Source: Manis javanica (Eukaryota; Chordata; Mammalia; Pholidota; Manidae). From it: DNA of 64,000 bases. The stretch spans positions 41,358,001 to 41,422,000 of the forward strand of contig NC_133158.1 in the NCBI RefSeq assembly GCF_040802235.1, written 5' to 3'. Under the pieces are notes generated by a model. It searched no databases. It was not told the DNA's origin and saw only the letters and a list, made by a program, of their open reading frames with translations. Of this stretch, positions 35,661-45,463 are shown one piece after another (the first letter of the stretch is position 1; each line of letters opens with the position of its first letter). The translations under genes were made by a program, and so were the position numbers.

Positions 35661-37536
35661 AACCGCAGCATCGTCCGGATCCCTGTGGAGGCTTTTTGAT
35701 GATCATCCCCCGGCACAAGTCCTCCAGAGAGTGCTGATGCCGGAAGCTCCTCCTCATATCGTATCTTAGTTCATTTTCTGGGTATCCAAGCTAGGCCTTG
35801 ATCTTCTGCATAGAAACAAACAGACCCTTTGCCCACACTTTGACATGCCCTCTATACCACTGTGCAGAACTCATTGGAGGTCAGCACACAGGAACTGCTT
35901 TTTTTTTTTTTTTTTTAATTAAGAGAAAGGAATATTATCAGAAAAGAGTACCTCCATAGCTGATCATCTGACACCCTTTAAGTGATCAACATTAAGGATA
36001 TTTAAAGCATGCGTTGATCTTTAATTTACCAATAGTTTTATCCTGTCAAGGAGTAATCCCGCTTTTCTTTCTTTCTTTCTTTCTTTTTTTTATTTTTATT
36101 TTTATTTTTAAAAAAATTTTTAATCTACACTTACCTGAAGAATACTATGTTTACTATGCTCTCCCCTATATCAGGTCCCCCCTAACAACCACATTACGGT
36201 TACTGTCCATCAGCTTAGCAAAATGTTGTAGAGTCACTACTTGTCCTCTCTGTGTTGTGCAGCCCACCCTCCCCTTTCTCCCTCCCCCCCATGCATGCTA
36301 ATCTTAATACCCCCTTCTTCTTCCCCCCCCATCCCTCCCTGCCCACCCATCCTCCCCAGTTCCTTTCCCTTTGGTACCTGTTAGTCCATTTTTGGGTTCT
36401 GTAATTCCGCTGCTGTTTTGTTCCTTCAGTTTTTCCTTTGTTCCTATACTCCTCAGATGAGTGAAATCATTTGGTATTGCTCTTTCTCCGCTTGGCTTAT
36501 TTCACTGAGCATAATACTCTCCAGCTCCATCCATGTTGCTACAAATGGTAGGATTTGCCCTCTTCTTATGGCTGAGTAGTATTCCATTGTGTATATGTAC
36601 CACATCTTCTTTATCCATTCATCTACCGATGGACATTTAGGTTGCTTCCAATTTTTGGCTATTGTAAATAGTGCTGCGATAGGGGTGCATCTGTCTTTCT
36701 CAAACTTGATTGCTGCGTTCTTAGGGTAAATTCCTAGGAGTGGAATTCCTGGGTCAAATGGTAGGTCTGTTTTGAGCATTTTGATGAACCTCCATACTGC
36801 TTTCCACAATGGTTGAACTAATTTACATTCCCACCAGCAATGTAGGAGGGTTCCCCTTTCTCCACAGCCTCGCCAACATTTGTTGTTGTTTGTCTTTTGG
36901 ATGGCAGCTATCCTTACTGGTGTGAGGTGATACCTCATTGTAGTTTTAATTTGCATTTCTCTGATAATTAGCGATGTGGAGCATCTTTTCATGTGTCTCT
37001 TGGCCATCTGTATTTCTTTTTTGGAGAACTGTCTGTTCACTTCCTCTGCCCATTTTTTAATTGGGTTATTTGTTTTTTGTTTGTTGAGGCGTGTGAGCTC
37101 TTTATATATTCTGGACGTCAAGCCTTTATCGGATCTGTCATTTTCAAATATATTCTCCCATGCTGTAGGGTTCCTTTTTGTTCTATTGATGGTGTCTTTC
37201 GCTCTACAGAAGCTTTTCAGCTTAATGTAGTCCCACTTGCTCATTTTTGCTGTTGTTTTCCTTGCCCGGGGAGATATGTTCAAGAAGAGGTCACTCATGT
37301 TTATGTCTAAGAGGTTTTTGCCTATGTTTTTTTCCAAGAGTTTAATGGTTTCATGACTTACATTCAGGTCTTTGATCCATTTTGAGTTTACCTTTGTATA
37401 TGGGGTTAGACAATGGTCCAGTTTCATTCTCCTACATGTAGCTGTCCAGTTTTGCCAGCGCCATCTGTTGAAGAGACTGTCATTTTGCCATTGTATGTCC
37501 ATGGCTCCTTTATCAAATATTAATTGACCATATATG

Positions 37537-37643
37537 TTTGGGTTAATTTCTGGGGTCTCTAATCTGTTCCACTGGTCTGTGGCTCTGTTCTTGTGCCAGT
37601 ACCAAATTGTCTTGATTACTATGGCTTTGTAGTAGAGCTTGAA
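37537..37643. repeat. Source copy of a 107-bp intra-ORF2 duplication
   Basis: Identical, base for base by eye, to 38614-38720 in the same orientation, offset exactly 1077 bp. This copy sits where it belongs in ORF2 (downstream of the reverse-transcriptase core), as the collinear older LINE-1 at 17567-17671 shows. Confidence 0.9.
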
Positions 37644-38613
37644 GTTGGGGAGTGAGATCCCCCCTACTTTATTCTTCTTTTTCAGGATTGCTTTGGCTAT
37701 TCGGGGTCTTTGGTGTTTCCATATGAATTTTTGAATTATTTGTTCCAATTCATTGAAGAATGTTGCTGGTAATTTGAGAGGGATTGCATCAAATCTGTAT
37801 ATTGCTTTGGGCAGGATGGGCATTTTGACGATATTAATGCTTCCTAGCCATGAGCATGGGATGAGTTTCCATTTATTAGTGTCCCCTTTAATTTCTCTTA
37901 AGAGTGACTTGTAGTTTTCAGAGTATAAGTCTTTCACTTCTTTGGTTAGGTTTATTCCTAGGTATTTTATTCTTTTTGATGCAATGGTGAATGGAATTGT
38001 TTTCCTGATTTCTCTTTCTATTGATTCATTGTTAGTGTATAGGAAAGCTACAGATTTCTGTGTGTTAATTTTGTATCCTGCAACTTTGCTGTATTTCGAT
38101 ATCAGTTCTAGTAGTTTTGGAGTGGAGTCTTTAGGGTTTTTTATGTACAGTATCATATCATCTGCAAATAGTGACAGTTTAACTTCTTCTTTACCAATCT
38201 GGATTCCTTGTATTTCTTTGTTTTGTCTGATTGCCATGGCTAGGACCTCCAGTACTATGTTAAATAACAGTGGGGAGAGTGGGCATCCCTGTCTGGTTCC
38301 CGATCTCAGAGGAAATGCTTTCAGCTTCTCGCTGTTCAGTATAATGCTGGCTGTGGGTTTATCATATATGGCCTTTATTATGTTGAGGTACTTGCCCTCT
38401 ATTCCCATTTTGCTGAGAGTTTTTATCATGAATGGATGTTAAATTTTGTCAAATGCTTTTTCAGCATCTATGGAGATGATCATGTGGTTTTTGTCTTTCT
38501 TTTTGTTGATGTGGTGGATGATGTTGATGGATTTTCGAATGTTGTACCATCCTTGCATCCCTGGGATGAACCCCACTTGGTCATGGTGTATGATCCTTTT
38601 GATATACTAGCTA

Positions 38614-38720
38614 TTTGGGTTAATTTCTGGGGTCTCTAATCTGTTCCACTGGTCTGTGGCTCTGTTCTTGTGCCAGTACCAAATTGTCTTGATTACTATG
38701 GCTTTGTAGTAGAGCTTGAA
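38614..38720. repeat. Inserted copy of the 107-bp duplication
   Basis: Lies in the ORF2 region that should read through ...[11 protein letters not shown]. It replaces a few bases (the TTGAATTCGG-type word kept at 18596) and is bordered by short filler (CTAGCTA and TATATACTG on the plus strand). Perfect identity to 37537-37643 means the event is recent or homogenised. Confidence 0.9.
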
Positions 38721-40567
38721 TATATACTGTTTGCTAATATTTTATTGAGTATTTTTGCATCTACATTCATCAGGGATATTGGTCTGTAATTTTCTTTTTT
38801 GGTGGGGTCTTTGCCTGGTTTTGGTATTAGGGTGATGTTGGCCTCATAGAAAGAGTTTGGGAGTATTCCCTCTTCTTCTATTTTGTGGAACACTTTAAGG
38901 AGAATGGGTATTATGTCTTCTCTGTGTGTCTGATAAAATTCCGAGGTAAATCCGTCCGGCCCCGGGGTTTTGTTCTTGGGTAGTTTTTTGATTACTGTTT
39001 CAATTTCTTTGCTCGTAATTGGTTTGTTTAACTTTTGTGTTTCTTCCTTGGTCAGTCTTGGGAGGTTGTATTTTTCTAGGAAGTTGTCCATTTCTTCTAG
39101 GTTTTCCAGCTTGTTGGCATATAGGTTTTCATAGTAGTCTTTAATAATTCTTTGTATTTCTGTGGAGTCTGTTGTGATTTTTCCATTCTCATTTCTGATT
39201 ATGTTGATTTGTGTTGACTCTCTTTTTCTCTTAATAAGTTGGGCTAGAGGCTTATCTATTTTGTTTATTTTCTCGAAGAACCAGCTCTTGGTTTCGTTGA
39301 TTTTTGCTATTGTTTTATTCTTCTCAATTTTGTTTATTTCTTCTCTGATCTTTATTATGTCCCTCCTTCTGCTGACTTTAGGCCTCATTTGTTCTTCTTT
39401 TTCCAGTTTTAATAATTGTGATGTTAGACTATTCATTTGGGATTGTTCTTCCTTCTTCAAGTGTGCCTGGATTGCTATATACTTTCCTCTTAAGACTGCT
39501 TTCGCTGCATCCCACAGAAGTTGGGTCTTAGTGTTGTTGTTGTCATTTGTTTCTGTATATTCCTTGATCTCTATTTTGATTTGTTCATTGATCCATTGAT
39601 TATTTAGTAGCATGTTGTTAAGTCTCCATGTGTTTGTGAGCCTTTTTGTTTTCTTTGTAGAATTTATTTCTACTTTCATACCTTTGTGGTCTGAAAAATT
39701 GGTTGGTAGAATTTCAATATTTTGGAATTTACTGAGGCTCTTTTTGTGAGCTAGTATGTGGTCTATTCTGGAGAATGTTCCATGTGCACTTGAGAAGAAT
39801 GTATATCCTGTTGCTTTTGGATGTAGAGTTCTATAGATGTCTATTAGGTCCATCTGTTCTAGTGTGTTGTTCAGTGCCTGTGTGTCTTTACTTATTTTCT
39901 GCCCGGTGGATCTATCCTTTGGGGTGAGTGGTGTGTTGAAGTCTCCTACAATGAATGCATTGCAGTCTATTTCCCTCTTTAGTTCTGTTAGTATTTGCTT
40001 CACATATGCTGGTGCTCCTGTATTGGGTGCATATATATTTAGAATGGTTATATCCTCTTGTTGGACTGAGCCCTTTATCATTATGTAGTATCCTTCTTTA
40101 TCTCTTGTTACTTTCTTTGTTTTGAAGTCTATTTTGTCTGATATTAGTACTGCAACCCCTGCTTTCTTCTCACTGTTGTTTGCCTGAAATATGTTTTTCC
40201 ATCCCTTGACTTTTAGTCTATGCTTATCTTTGGGTTTAAGGTGAGTTTCTTGTAAGCAGCATATAGATGGGTCTTGCTTTTTTATCCATTCTATTACTCT
40301 ATGTCTTTTGATTGGTGCATTAAGTCCATTTACATTTAGGGTGACTATTGAGAGATATGTACTTATTGCCATTGCAGGCTTTAGATTCGTGGTTACCAAA
40401 GGTTCAAGGTTAGCTTCTTTAGTATCTTACTGCCTAACTTAGCTCGCTTATTGAGCTGTTATATACACTGTCTGGAGATTCTTTTCTTCTCTCCCTTCTT
40501 ATTCCTCCTCCTCCATTCTTCATATGTTGTGTGTTTTGTTCTGTGCTCTTTTTAGGGGTGCTCCCAT

Positions 40568-41458
40568 CTAGAGCAGTCCCTGTAGGATGCCCTGTAGAGG
40601 TGGTTTGTGGGAAGCAAATTCCCTCAGCTTTTGCTTGTCTGGGAATTGTTTAATCCCGCCATCATATTTAAATGATAGTCGTGCTGGATACAGTATCCTT
40701 GGTCCAAGGCCCTTCTGTTTCATTGCATTAAGTATATCATGCCATTCTCTTCTGGCCTGTAGGGTTTCTGTTGAGAAGTCTGATGTTAGCCTGATGGGTT
40801 TTCCTTTATAGGTGACCTTTTTCTCTCTAGCTGCCTTTAAAACTCTTTCCTTGTCCTTGATCCCTGCCATTTTAATTACTATGTGTCTTGGTGTTGTCCT
40901 CCTTGGATCCTTTCTGTTGGGAGTTCTGTGTAATTCCATGGTCTGTTCAATTATTTCCTCCCCCAGTTTGGGGAAGTTTTCAGCAATTATTTCTTCAAAG
41001 AGGCTTTCTATCCCTTTTCCTCTTTCTTCTTCTTCTGGTATCCCTATAATATGAATATTATTCCTTTTGGCTTGGTCACATATTTCTCTTAGTGTTGTTT
41101 CATTCCTGGAGATCCTTTTATCTCTCTCTATGTCAGCTTCTATACGTTCCTGTTCTCTGGCTTCTATTCCTTCAATGGCCTCTTGCATCTTATCCATTCT
41201 GTTTATAAATCCTTCCAGGGATTGTTTCACTTCTGTGATCTCCTTCCTGACATCTGTGATCTCCTTCCGGACTTCATCCCACTGCTCTTGCATTTTTCTC
41301 TGCATCTCATCCCATTGCTCTTGCATTTTTCTCTGCATCTCTGTCAGCATGTTCATGATTTTTATTTTGAATTCTTTTTCAGGAGGACTGGTTAGGTCTG
41401 TCTCCTTCTCAAGTGTTGTCTCTGTGATCTTTGTCTGCCTGTAGTTTTGCCTTTTCAT
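40568..41458 (-). CDS. LINE-1 ORF1 (RNA-binding coiled-coil chaperone), intact
   Basis: A 296-residue ORF1p, close to the family's usual 300-370. ORF1p trimerises through an N-terminal coiled coil and coats LINE-1 RNA. Visible order: basic N-terminus, coiled coil (about 30-125), RRM-like core (REICDQAKRNNIHIIGIPEE at about 125-145), then the C-terminal domain (RLTSDFSTETLQARREWHDI near 225-245). Within the coiled coil the 11-residue unit EMQRKMQEQWD is tandemly doubled (residues 40-61) and the 7-residue VRKEITD/E is doubled (63-76). No stop or frameshift. It ends 168 bp before the ORF2 ATG. Confidence 0.93.
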   Translation of the reverse strand: MKRQNYRQTKITETTLEKETDLTSPPEKEFKIKIMNMLTEMQRKMQEQWDEMQRKMQEQWDEVRKEITDVRKEITEVKQSLEGFINRMDKMQEAIEGIEAREQERIEADIERDKRISRNETTLREICDQAKRNNIHIIGIPEEEERGKGIESLFEEIIAENFPKLGEEIIEQTMELHRTPNRKDPRRTTPRHIVIKMAGIKDKERVLKAAREKKVTYKGKPIRLTSDFSTETLQARREWHDILNAMKQKGLGPRILYPARLSFKYDGGIKQFPDKQKLREFASHKPPLQGILQGLL

Positions 41459-43052
41459 GGTGATAGAGATAGTTTGAAGAGCTGGTACAAGTGACCGCTG
41501 GAAGAGCTTCCCTTCTTGTTGGTTTGTGGCCTTCCTCTCCTGGGAGAATAGCGACCTCTACTGGCTTGTGCTGGGCAGCTGTGGGCAGACAGGGCTTCTG
41601 CTTCCTGCCCGGTTGCTATGGGGTTTATCTCTGCTGTTGCTGTGGGCTTGGCCTGGCTGGGGCTGCGCCTCCAAAATGGTGGAGCCCCGTTGGAGGGGGA
41701 GCGGCCGGGAGGCTATTTATCTCCGTAAGGGGCCTCTGTGCTCCCTGCTGCCCAGGGGGTTAGAGTGCCCAGAGATCCCCAGATTCCCTGCCTCTGGTCT
41801 AAGTGACCTGTCCTGCCCCTTAAGACTTCCAAAAAGCACTCTCCAAACCAAAACAACAACAGCAACAATGAGAGAGGGAACAGAAAGAATAAAAAAGGAA
41901 AAAACACGCGATTTTTTTTTTTGTCCTCAGTTGCCGGTCCCAGGCACCCGCTCACTGGTCCTGCTGCCCTGTCTCCCTAGCACCAGGGTCCCTGTCCCTT
42001 CAAGGCTTCCAAAAACCACCCACCCACTGGTCCCGCAGGGAAAGAACACTCAATATTCTTTGTCCTCAGGTGCTGGTCCCAGGCACCCACTCACCAGTCC
42101 CGCCGCCCTGCCTCCCTAGCACCGGGGTCCCTGTCCCTTTAAGGCTTCCAAAAAGCACTCCCCAAAAAGAGAGAAAAAAAGGGGAAAAACGCGCGATTTC
42201 CTCCGTCCTCAGGTGTCGGTCTCAGGCACCCGCCCACCGGTCCCACAGGGAAAAACGCGGGATATTCTTTGTCCTCAGGTGCCGGTCCCAGGCACCCGCT
42301 CACCAGTTCCGCCGCCCTGCCTCCCTAGCACCAGGGTCCCTGTCCCTTTTAGGCTTCCAAGAAGCTCTCGCAAAAAAGAGAAAAAAAAAAGGGGAAAAAC
42401 ATGCAATTTCCTCTGTCCTCAAGTGCCGGTCTCAGGCACCCACCCACCGGTCCTGCAGGGAAAAACGTGGGGTATTCTTTGTCCTCAGGCACCGGTCCCA
42501 GGCACCGGCTTACCAGTCCCGCCGCCCTGCCTCCCTAGCACCGGGGTCCCTGTCCCTTTTAGGCTTCCAAAAAGCGCTCGCCAAAAAGAGAAAAAAAAAG
42601 GGGAAAAACGTGCAATTTCCTCCGTCCTCAGGCGCCGGTCTCAGGCACCCGCCCGCCGGTCCCGCAGGGAGAAATGCAGGATATTCTTTGTCCTCAGGCG
42701 CTGGTCCCAGGCACCTGCTCACCGGTCCTGCCACCCTGCCTCCCTAACAACGGGGGCCCGTCCCTCTAAGGCTTCCAAAAAGCACTCGCCAAAAAAAAAC
42801 CGCTCCGGTTTCTTTCCACCCGCCGGGAGCCGGGGGGAGGGGCGCTCAGGTCCCGCGGGGCCGGGGCTTGTATCTTACCCCCTTCGCAAGGCGCTGGGTT
42901 CTTGCAGGTGTGGATGTGGTCTGGATGTTGTCCTGTGTCCTGTGGTCTCTATTTTAGGAAGATTTTTCTTTGTTATATTTTCATAGCTCTATGTGTTTTT
43001 GGGAGGAGATTTCCACTGCTCTACTCACGCCGCCATCCTGGCTCCGCCCCTC
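41459..43052 (-). promoter_or_regulatory. LINE-1 5' UTR with tandem monomers
   Basis: CpG-rich and about 1.6 kb long. Recurrent GGTCCCAGGCACC anchors on the plus strand lie at 41936, 42075, 42284, 42494 and 42703, giving spacings of 139, 209, 210 and 209 bp: at least three ~209-bp monomers plus a partial one. Each monomer contains a shorter internal echo (GGTCTCAGGCACC). The arrangement resembles the promoter monomers of mouse LINE-1. The 5' terminus carries the YY1-like site. Confidence 0.85.
43029..43050 (-). promoter_or_regulatory. YY1-like and Sp1-like sites at the LINE-1 5' terminus
   Basis: On the minus strand the element begins with GGGGCGGAGC and then CAGGATGGCGGC. The second matches the YY1 core (ATGGCGGC) that sets transcription start in human L1, at the same distance from the 5' end. 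It supports this copy being truly full length. Confidence 0.75.
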
Positions 43053-43067
43053 GGTTTTTGTATTTTT

Positions 43068-43866
43068 TAAAGTTCTCTTTTATTAAAGAAATGTTTCCAT
43101 CTTTTAAGGGAATTTCAGGGAGCAAGAATTAGTGAAGTGGTGGTGGTGGCTGGGGAGTGCAGGAAACTCCACATCACCCAAGACCCCCCAGAAAGCAAAC
43201 CATTAGGAGAGCTCGTGTGGTCAGAGGGGACATCGGGCAGACAGGCCACTCATTGAGTCATGGCTGGGACTTGGCAGCTACATTTCTTCGGGTGCTGCTG
43301 GTGGAGGGTGAGAAATCTTCCCTGGCCTCCACCTGCTTGTCCCACTGGGGCTTAGCTCGCTGTCCCGGGAGGCTTCCCTTCCTGCTCCTCACCCTCCCCT
43401 GCTCCTGCCTTGCTTCCCTAGCCTGAGCTGTGCGCCATGGTGTTCTGACAGTGGGTGAGCCCTGCAGGCGGCAGACTCCTGCGTCGGGAGGGTCGCCCTG
43501 CGTGTGGACTGCTGTGCTGGGTCATTCTTCTTTCAGGTGTTGCAGCTGGTGCTGGTCCTGATATGCCTTGAGGCCTGATATGCCTCAGGTTGGGTTTTAC
43601 TTAAAGAAGGCGCATTCAAGTCTTTGGCAGTATTTATGAACTCAAATACAGTAGTGTGTTTTTTCTAAGAGTGTTATTTTTGGCTCTTAAGGTTTCTTTT
43701 TTAAAAACATGGATTATGGCTGCTAAAGACTTAGTTTTAATTTGCCAACTGTTTTCTGTAACCCGGTGTACATTTCTTAATAAAATATATTTGGAAGAGG
43801 AAACACAAAAGAGGTATTTCGAGGTTGAATGCTATTCATTTTTCTGATTTTTTGTTTGGGTTTCAG
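43068..43866. other. HSF2BP intron 3, right end
   Basis: A plain intron with no recognised repeat. It carries a polypyrimidine tract and acceptor for exon 4 at its end. Confidence 0.5.
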
Positions 43867-44016
43867 GAGAAATTGGCTCTTAGACAGCAGCTGAATGAAG
43901 CAAAGCAGCAACTCCTGCAGCAGGCGGAATATTGTACAGAAATGGGAGCGGCAGCTTGCACCCTCCTGTGGGGCGTCTCCAGCAGCGAGGAAGTTGTGAA
44001 AGCCATTTTGGGAGGT
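43867..44016 (+). CDS. HSF2BP: HSF2BP exon 4
   Basis: Encodes residues 98-147: EKLALRQQLNEAKQQLLQQA, then EYCTEMGAAACTLLWGVSSS and EEVVKAILGG. The end of the coiled coil and the start of the globular part are virtually unchanged from human. The acceptor is GGGTTTCAG and the donor GGT/GTAAGT; 150 nt, phase 0 at both ends. Confidence 0.97.
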
Positions 44017-44334
44017 GTAAGTGTGACCAGTGGGCTGTCAGATATTGTTGATCATGTGTACGTAACTCAGAGGATGCAGCGCATCTACCGAGGTGCTTAC
44101 AGACTAAATCCATTTCTTTTGTTCACTCACCACATAGTTTTGGACAACCAACTGTCTAGGGTCCATTGTAACCTGGTGCCCTGGGGGGTATGTAAAGTGA
44201 ATGGAGTAAGATCCCCTCTCCCAGATTCTGTGCCGTGTTTGTGGGGGTACTGCTTCAGTATTAGGACTTGACACCTATGTGCATTTAACAAAGTTTAAAG
44301 TGCTTTTACATATGTTATCCCATGGGCAATGAAA

Positions 44335-44735
44335 TTTTTTTTTATTAACGTATCATTGATATACACTCTTATGAAGGTCTCACAAGAAAAACAATGTGGT
44401 TACTACATTCACCCTTATCATCGAGTGCCCCCACCCCCATTACAGTCACTGCCCATCAATGTAGTAAGATGCCACAGAGTCCCTACTTGTCTTCTCTGAG
44501 CTACACTGTCTTCTCCGTGACCCCACACACACCATGTGCACTAATCATGATACCCCACAATCCTCTTCTCCCTTTCTCCCCACCTGTCTTCCCCCACGCC
44601 TCCCCTTTGGTAATGGCTAGTCCCTTCTTGGAGTCTGTGAGTCTGCTGCTCTTTTGTTCCTTCAGTTTTGCTTTGTTGTTATACTCCACAAATGAGGGAA
44701 ATCATTTGGTATTTGTCTTTCTCTGCCTGAGATCA
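44335..44735 (-). mobile_element. 5'-truncated older LINE-1 3' end
   Basis: Plus-strand landmarks TTATTAACGTATCATTGATA, ACAATGTGGTTACTACATTC and TCAATGTAGTAAGATGCCAC follow the 3' UTR of the 16144 element. ORF2's last codons are at the right end. This copy has the short native 3' end and lacks the retroviral module, so it belongs to the older lineage. CAATGAAAT/CAATGTAAT flanks are a weak candidate for the target duplication. Confidence 0.85.
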
Positions 44736-44815
44736 ATGTAATATTTAGTTCATTGAATGTTACATGTTATTTACCATATATGTATACATCAATACCGCAC
44801 ACACACATCAAGGAA

Positions 44816-45440
44816 CTTCACAGAGGATGAGAAGTTTGAGATGGAACTTGATCGGTGGAAAGAGGTAGCAATGGCAGATGATAGGGAGGGTAGCTCAAGA
44901 GGAGGGAATAGCGTAGCCAGAGGCATGGGGTGGGCGGCCTGACGGAGCATGGGTCAGCTGATGCGGAGAGGAAGGCTAGTGTGTGAGGTCGTAGGGAGGC
45001 GAGGCTTAAAAGGTAGAGTGGAATGTGACCGTGGAAGAGACCTCAGAAGCCAGATTGATGATTTTATCCAGGTGCTGGGACTTGAGGGAAAAAACTCCTT
45101 GAGGGTTTTGAGTAAAAGAGTGGTAAGACCAGAGGAGAATTTTGGGAAGATTCACCTGCCAGTGAGTGAGGACAGGTGGGAGGTGGGGTTGTGGGCATGG
45201 AGGCTGGGCCGGAAGGCGGACTGGAAGGCCCTCGGTGTGGCTCAGACTGGCTTGTGCTCGGCAGCGCCCTGATATGATGGGGGTCCGAGGCAGGTGTGGT
45301 GGCGGAGAATGAGAGGAGCCAAGGAGGACTGCAATGTGACGCTGGGGAATGGTGAGGGCATGAACGGGAGGAGAAGTTGAGGGGGAGGTTTGGTGGGAGG
45401 CCAATAATCAATCACTTTACACTTGCAAAAATGCAAGTTG
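44816..45440. repeat. Old purine-rich repeat, family not assigned
   Basis: Resembles the ancient mammalian repeat suggested at 8990-9560 in composition and word use (GAGTAAAAGAGTGGTAAGAC, GGAGGACTGCAATG). Assignment is tentative. Confidence 0.3.
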
Positions 45441-45463
45441 TGTGTGACTTTACAGAGATGGAA

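Larger units (their letters stand above)
34259..36119 (-). other. Chimeric LINE-1 3' module (stacked transductions)
   Basis: In LINE-1 sense, the native 3' UTR ends in an A-rich tract (about 36064-36119). About 145 bp with no LINE-1 resemblance follows (35918-36062), then an A18 tract (35900-35917). After that come about 1.3 kb with env-like frames and spacer (34590-35899), a purine run AGGAGAAA (34582-34589), and TGTGGGATC (34573-34581) as an LTR-like start. About 320 bp of U3/R-like sequence follows, with AATAAA (minus) near 34277 about 17 nt before the A-tail. The same order occurs at 31217-33064, so this is a property of the family. Confidence 0.85.
36453..40399 (-). pseudogene. LINE-1 ORF2 (endonuclease-reverse transcriptase), two breaks
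   Basis: ORF2p nicks the target and reverse-transcribes LINE-1 RNA. The N-terminal part (40399-38696, 567 codons) has the AP-endonuclease signatures LNVNGLN, QETH, GDFN and SDH. The C-terminal part (38429-36453, 658 codons) has FADD at its residues 88-91 and a Cys-rich C-X3-C-X7-H-X4-C end. Break 1 is a TAA at 38439-38441 (minus) in the I-Q-H-P motif, where the older copy at 16144-20920 keeps CAA. Break 2, at about 38609-38725, is an insertion of a 107-bp duplicate of ORF2's own sequence that shifts frame and adds a stop. The copy is not autonomous. Confidence 0.93.
34204..43052 (-). mobile_element. Full-length young LINE-1 with retrovirus-derived 3' terminus
   Basis: About 8.85 kb, flanked by the 15-bp target-site duplication GGTTTTTGTATTTTT at 34189-34203 and 43053-43067. 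In LINE-1 sense (minus strand) the order is: 5' UTR 43052-41459 with a YY1-like and Sp1-like start and ~209-bp monomers; ORF1 41458-40568 intact; ORF2 40399-36453 with two breaks; native 3' UTR to about 36120; A-rich tract; ~145 bp of foreign sequence; second A-tract; ~1.6 kb retroviral segment; AATAAA; and a (TAAA)n-like tail at 34258-34204. It lies in HSF2BP intron 3, antisense to the gene. Human L1 is about 6 kb, so the excess comes from the 5' monomers and the 3' module. Confidence 0.95.

Noticed and set aside
34259-36119. The retroviral module as an independent provirus or solo LTR
   Set aside because: No second LTR, gag or pol is present. The segment is bounded by A-tracts and LINE-1 target-site duplications, and it recurs in the same arrangement at other sites.
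41925-42760. CRISPR-like or satellite array
   Set aside because: The units are about 209 bp, contiguous without spacers, and lie inside the 5' UTR of a LINE-1 with a target-site duplication.
42213-42986. 257-codon plus-strand open frame as a host gene
   Set aside because: It reads antisense through LINE-1 5' UTR monomers; its repeats mirror the DNA repeats and it resembles no protein family.
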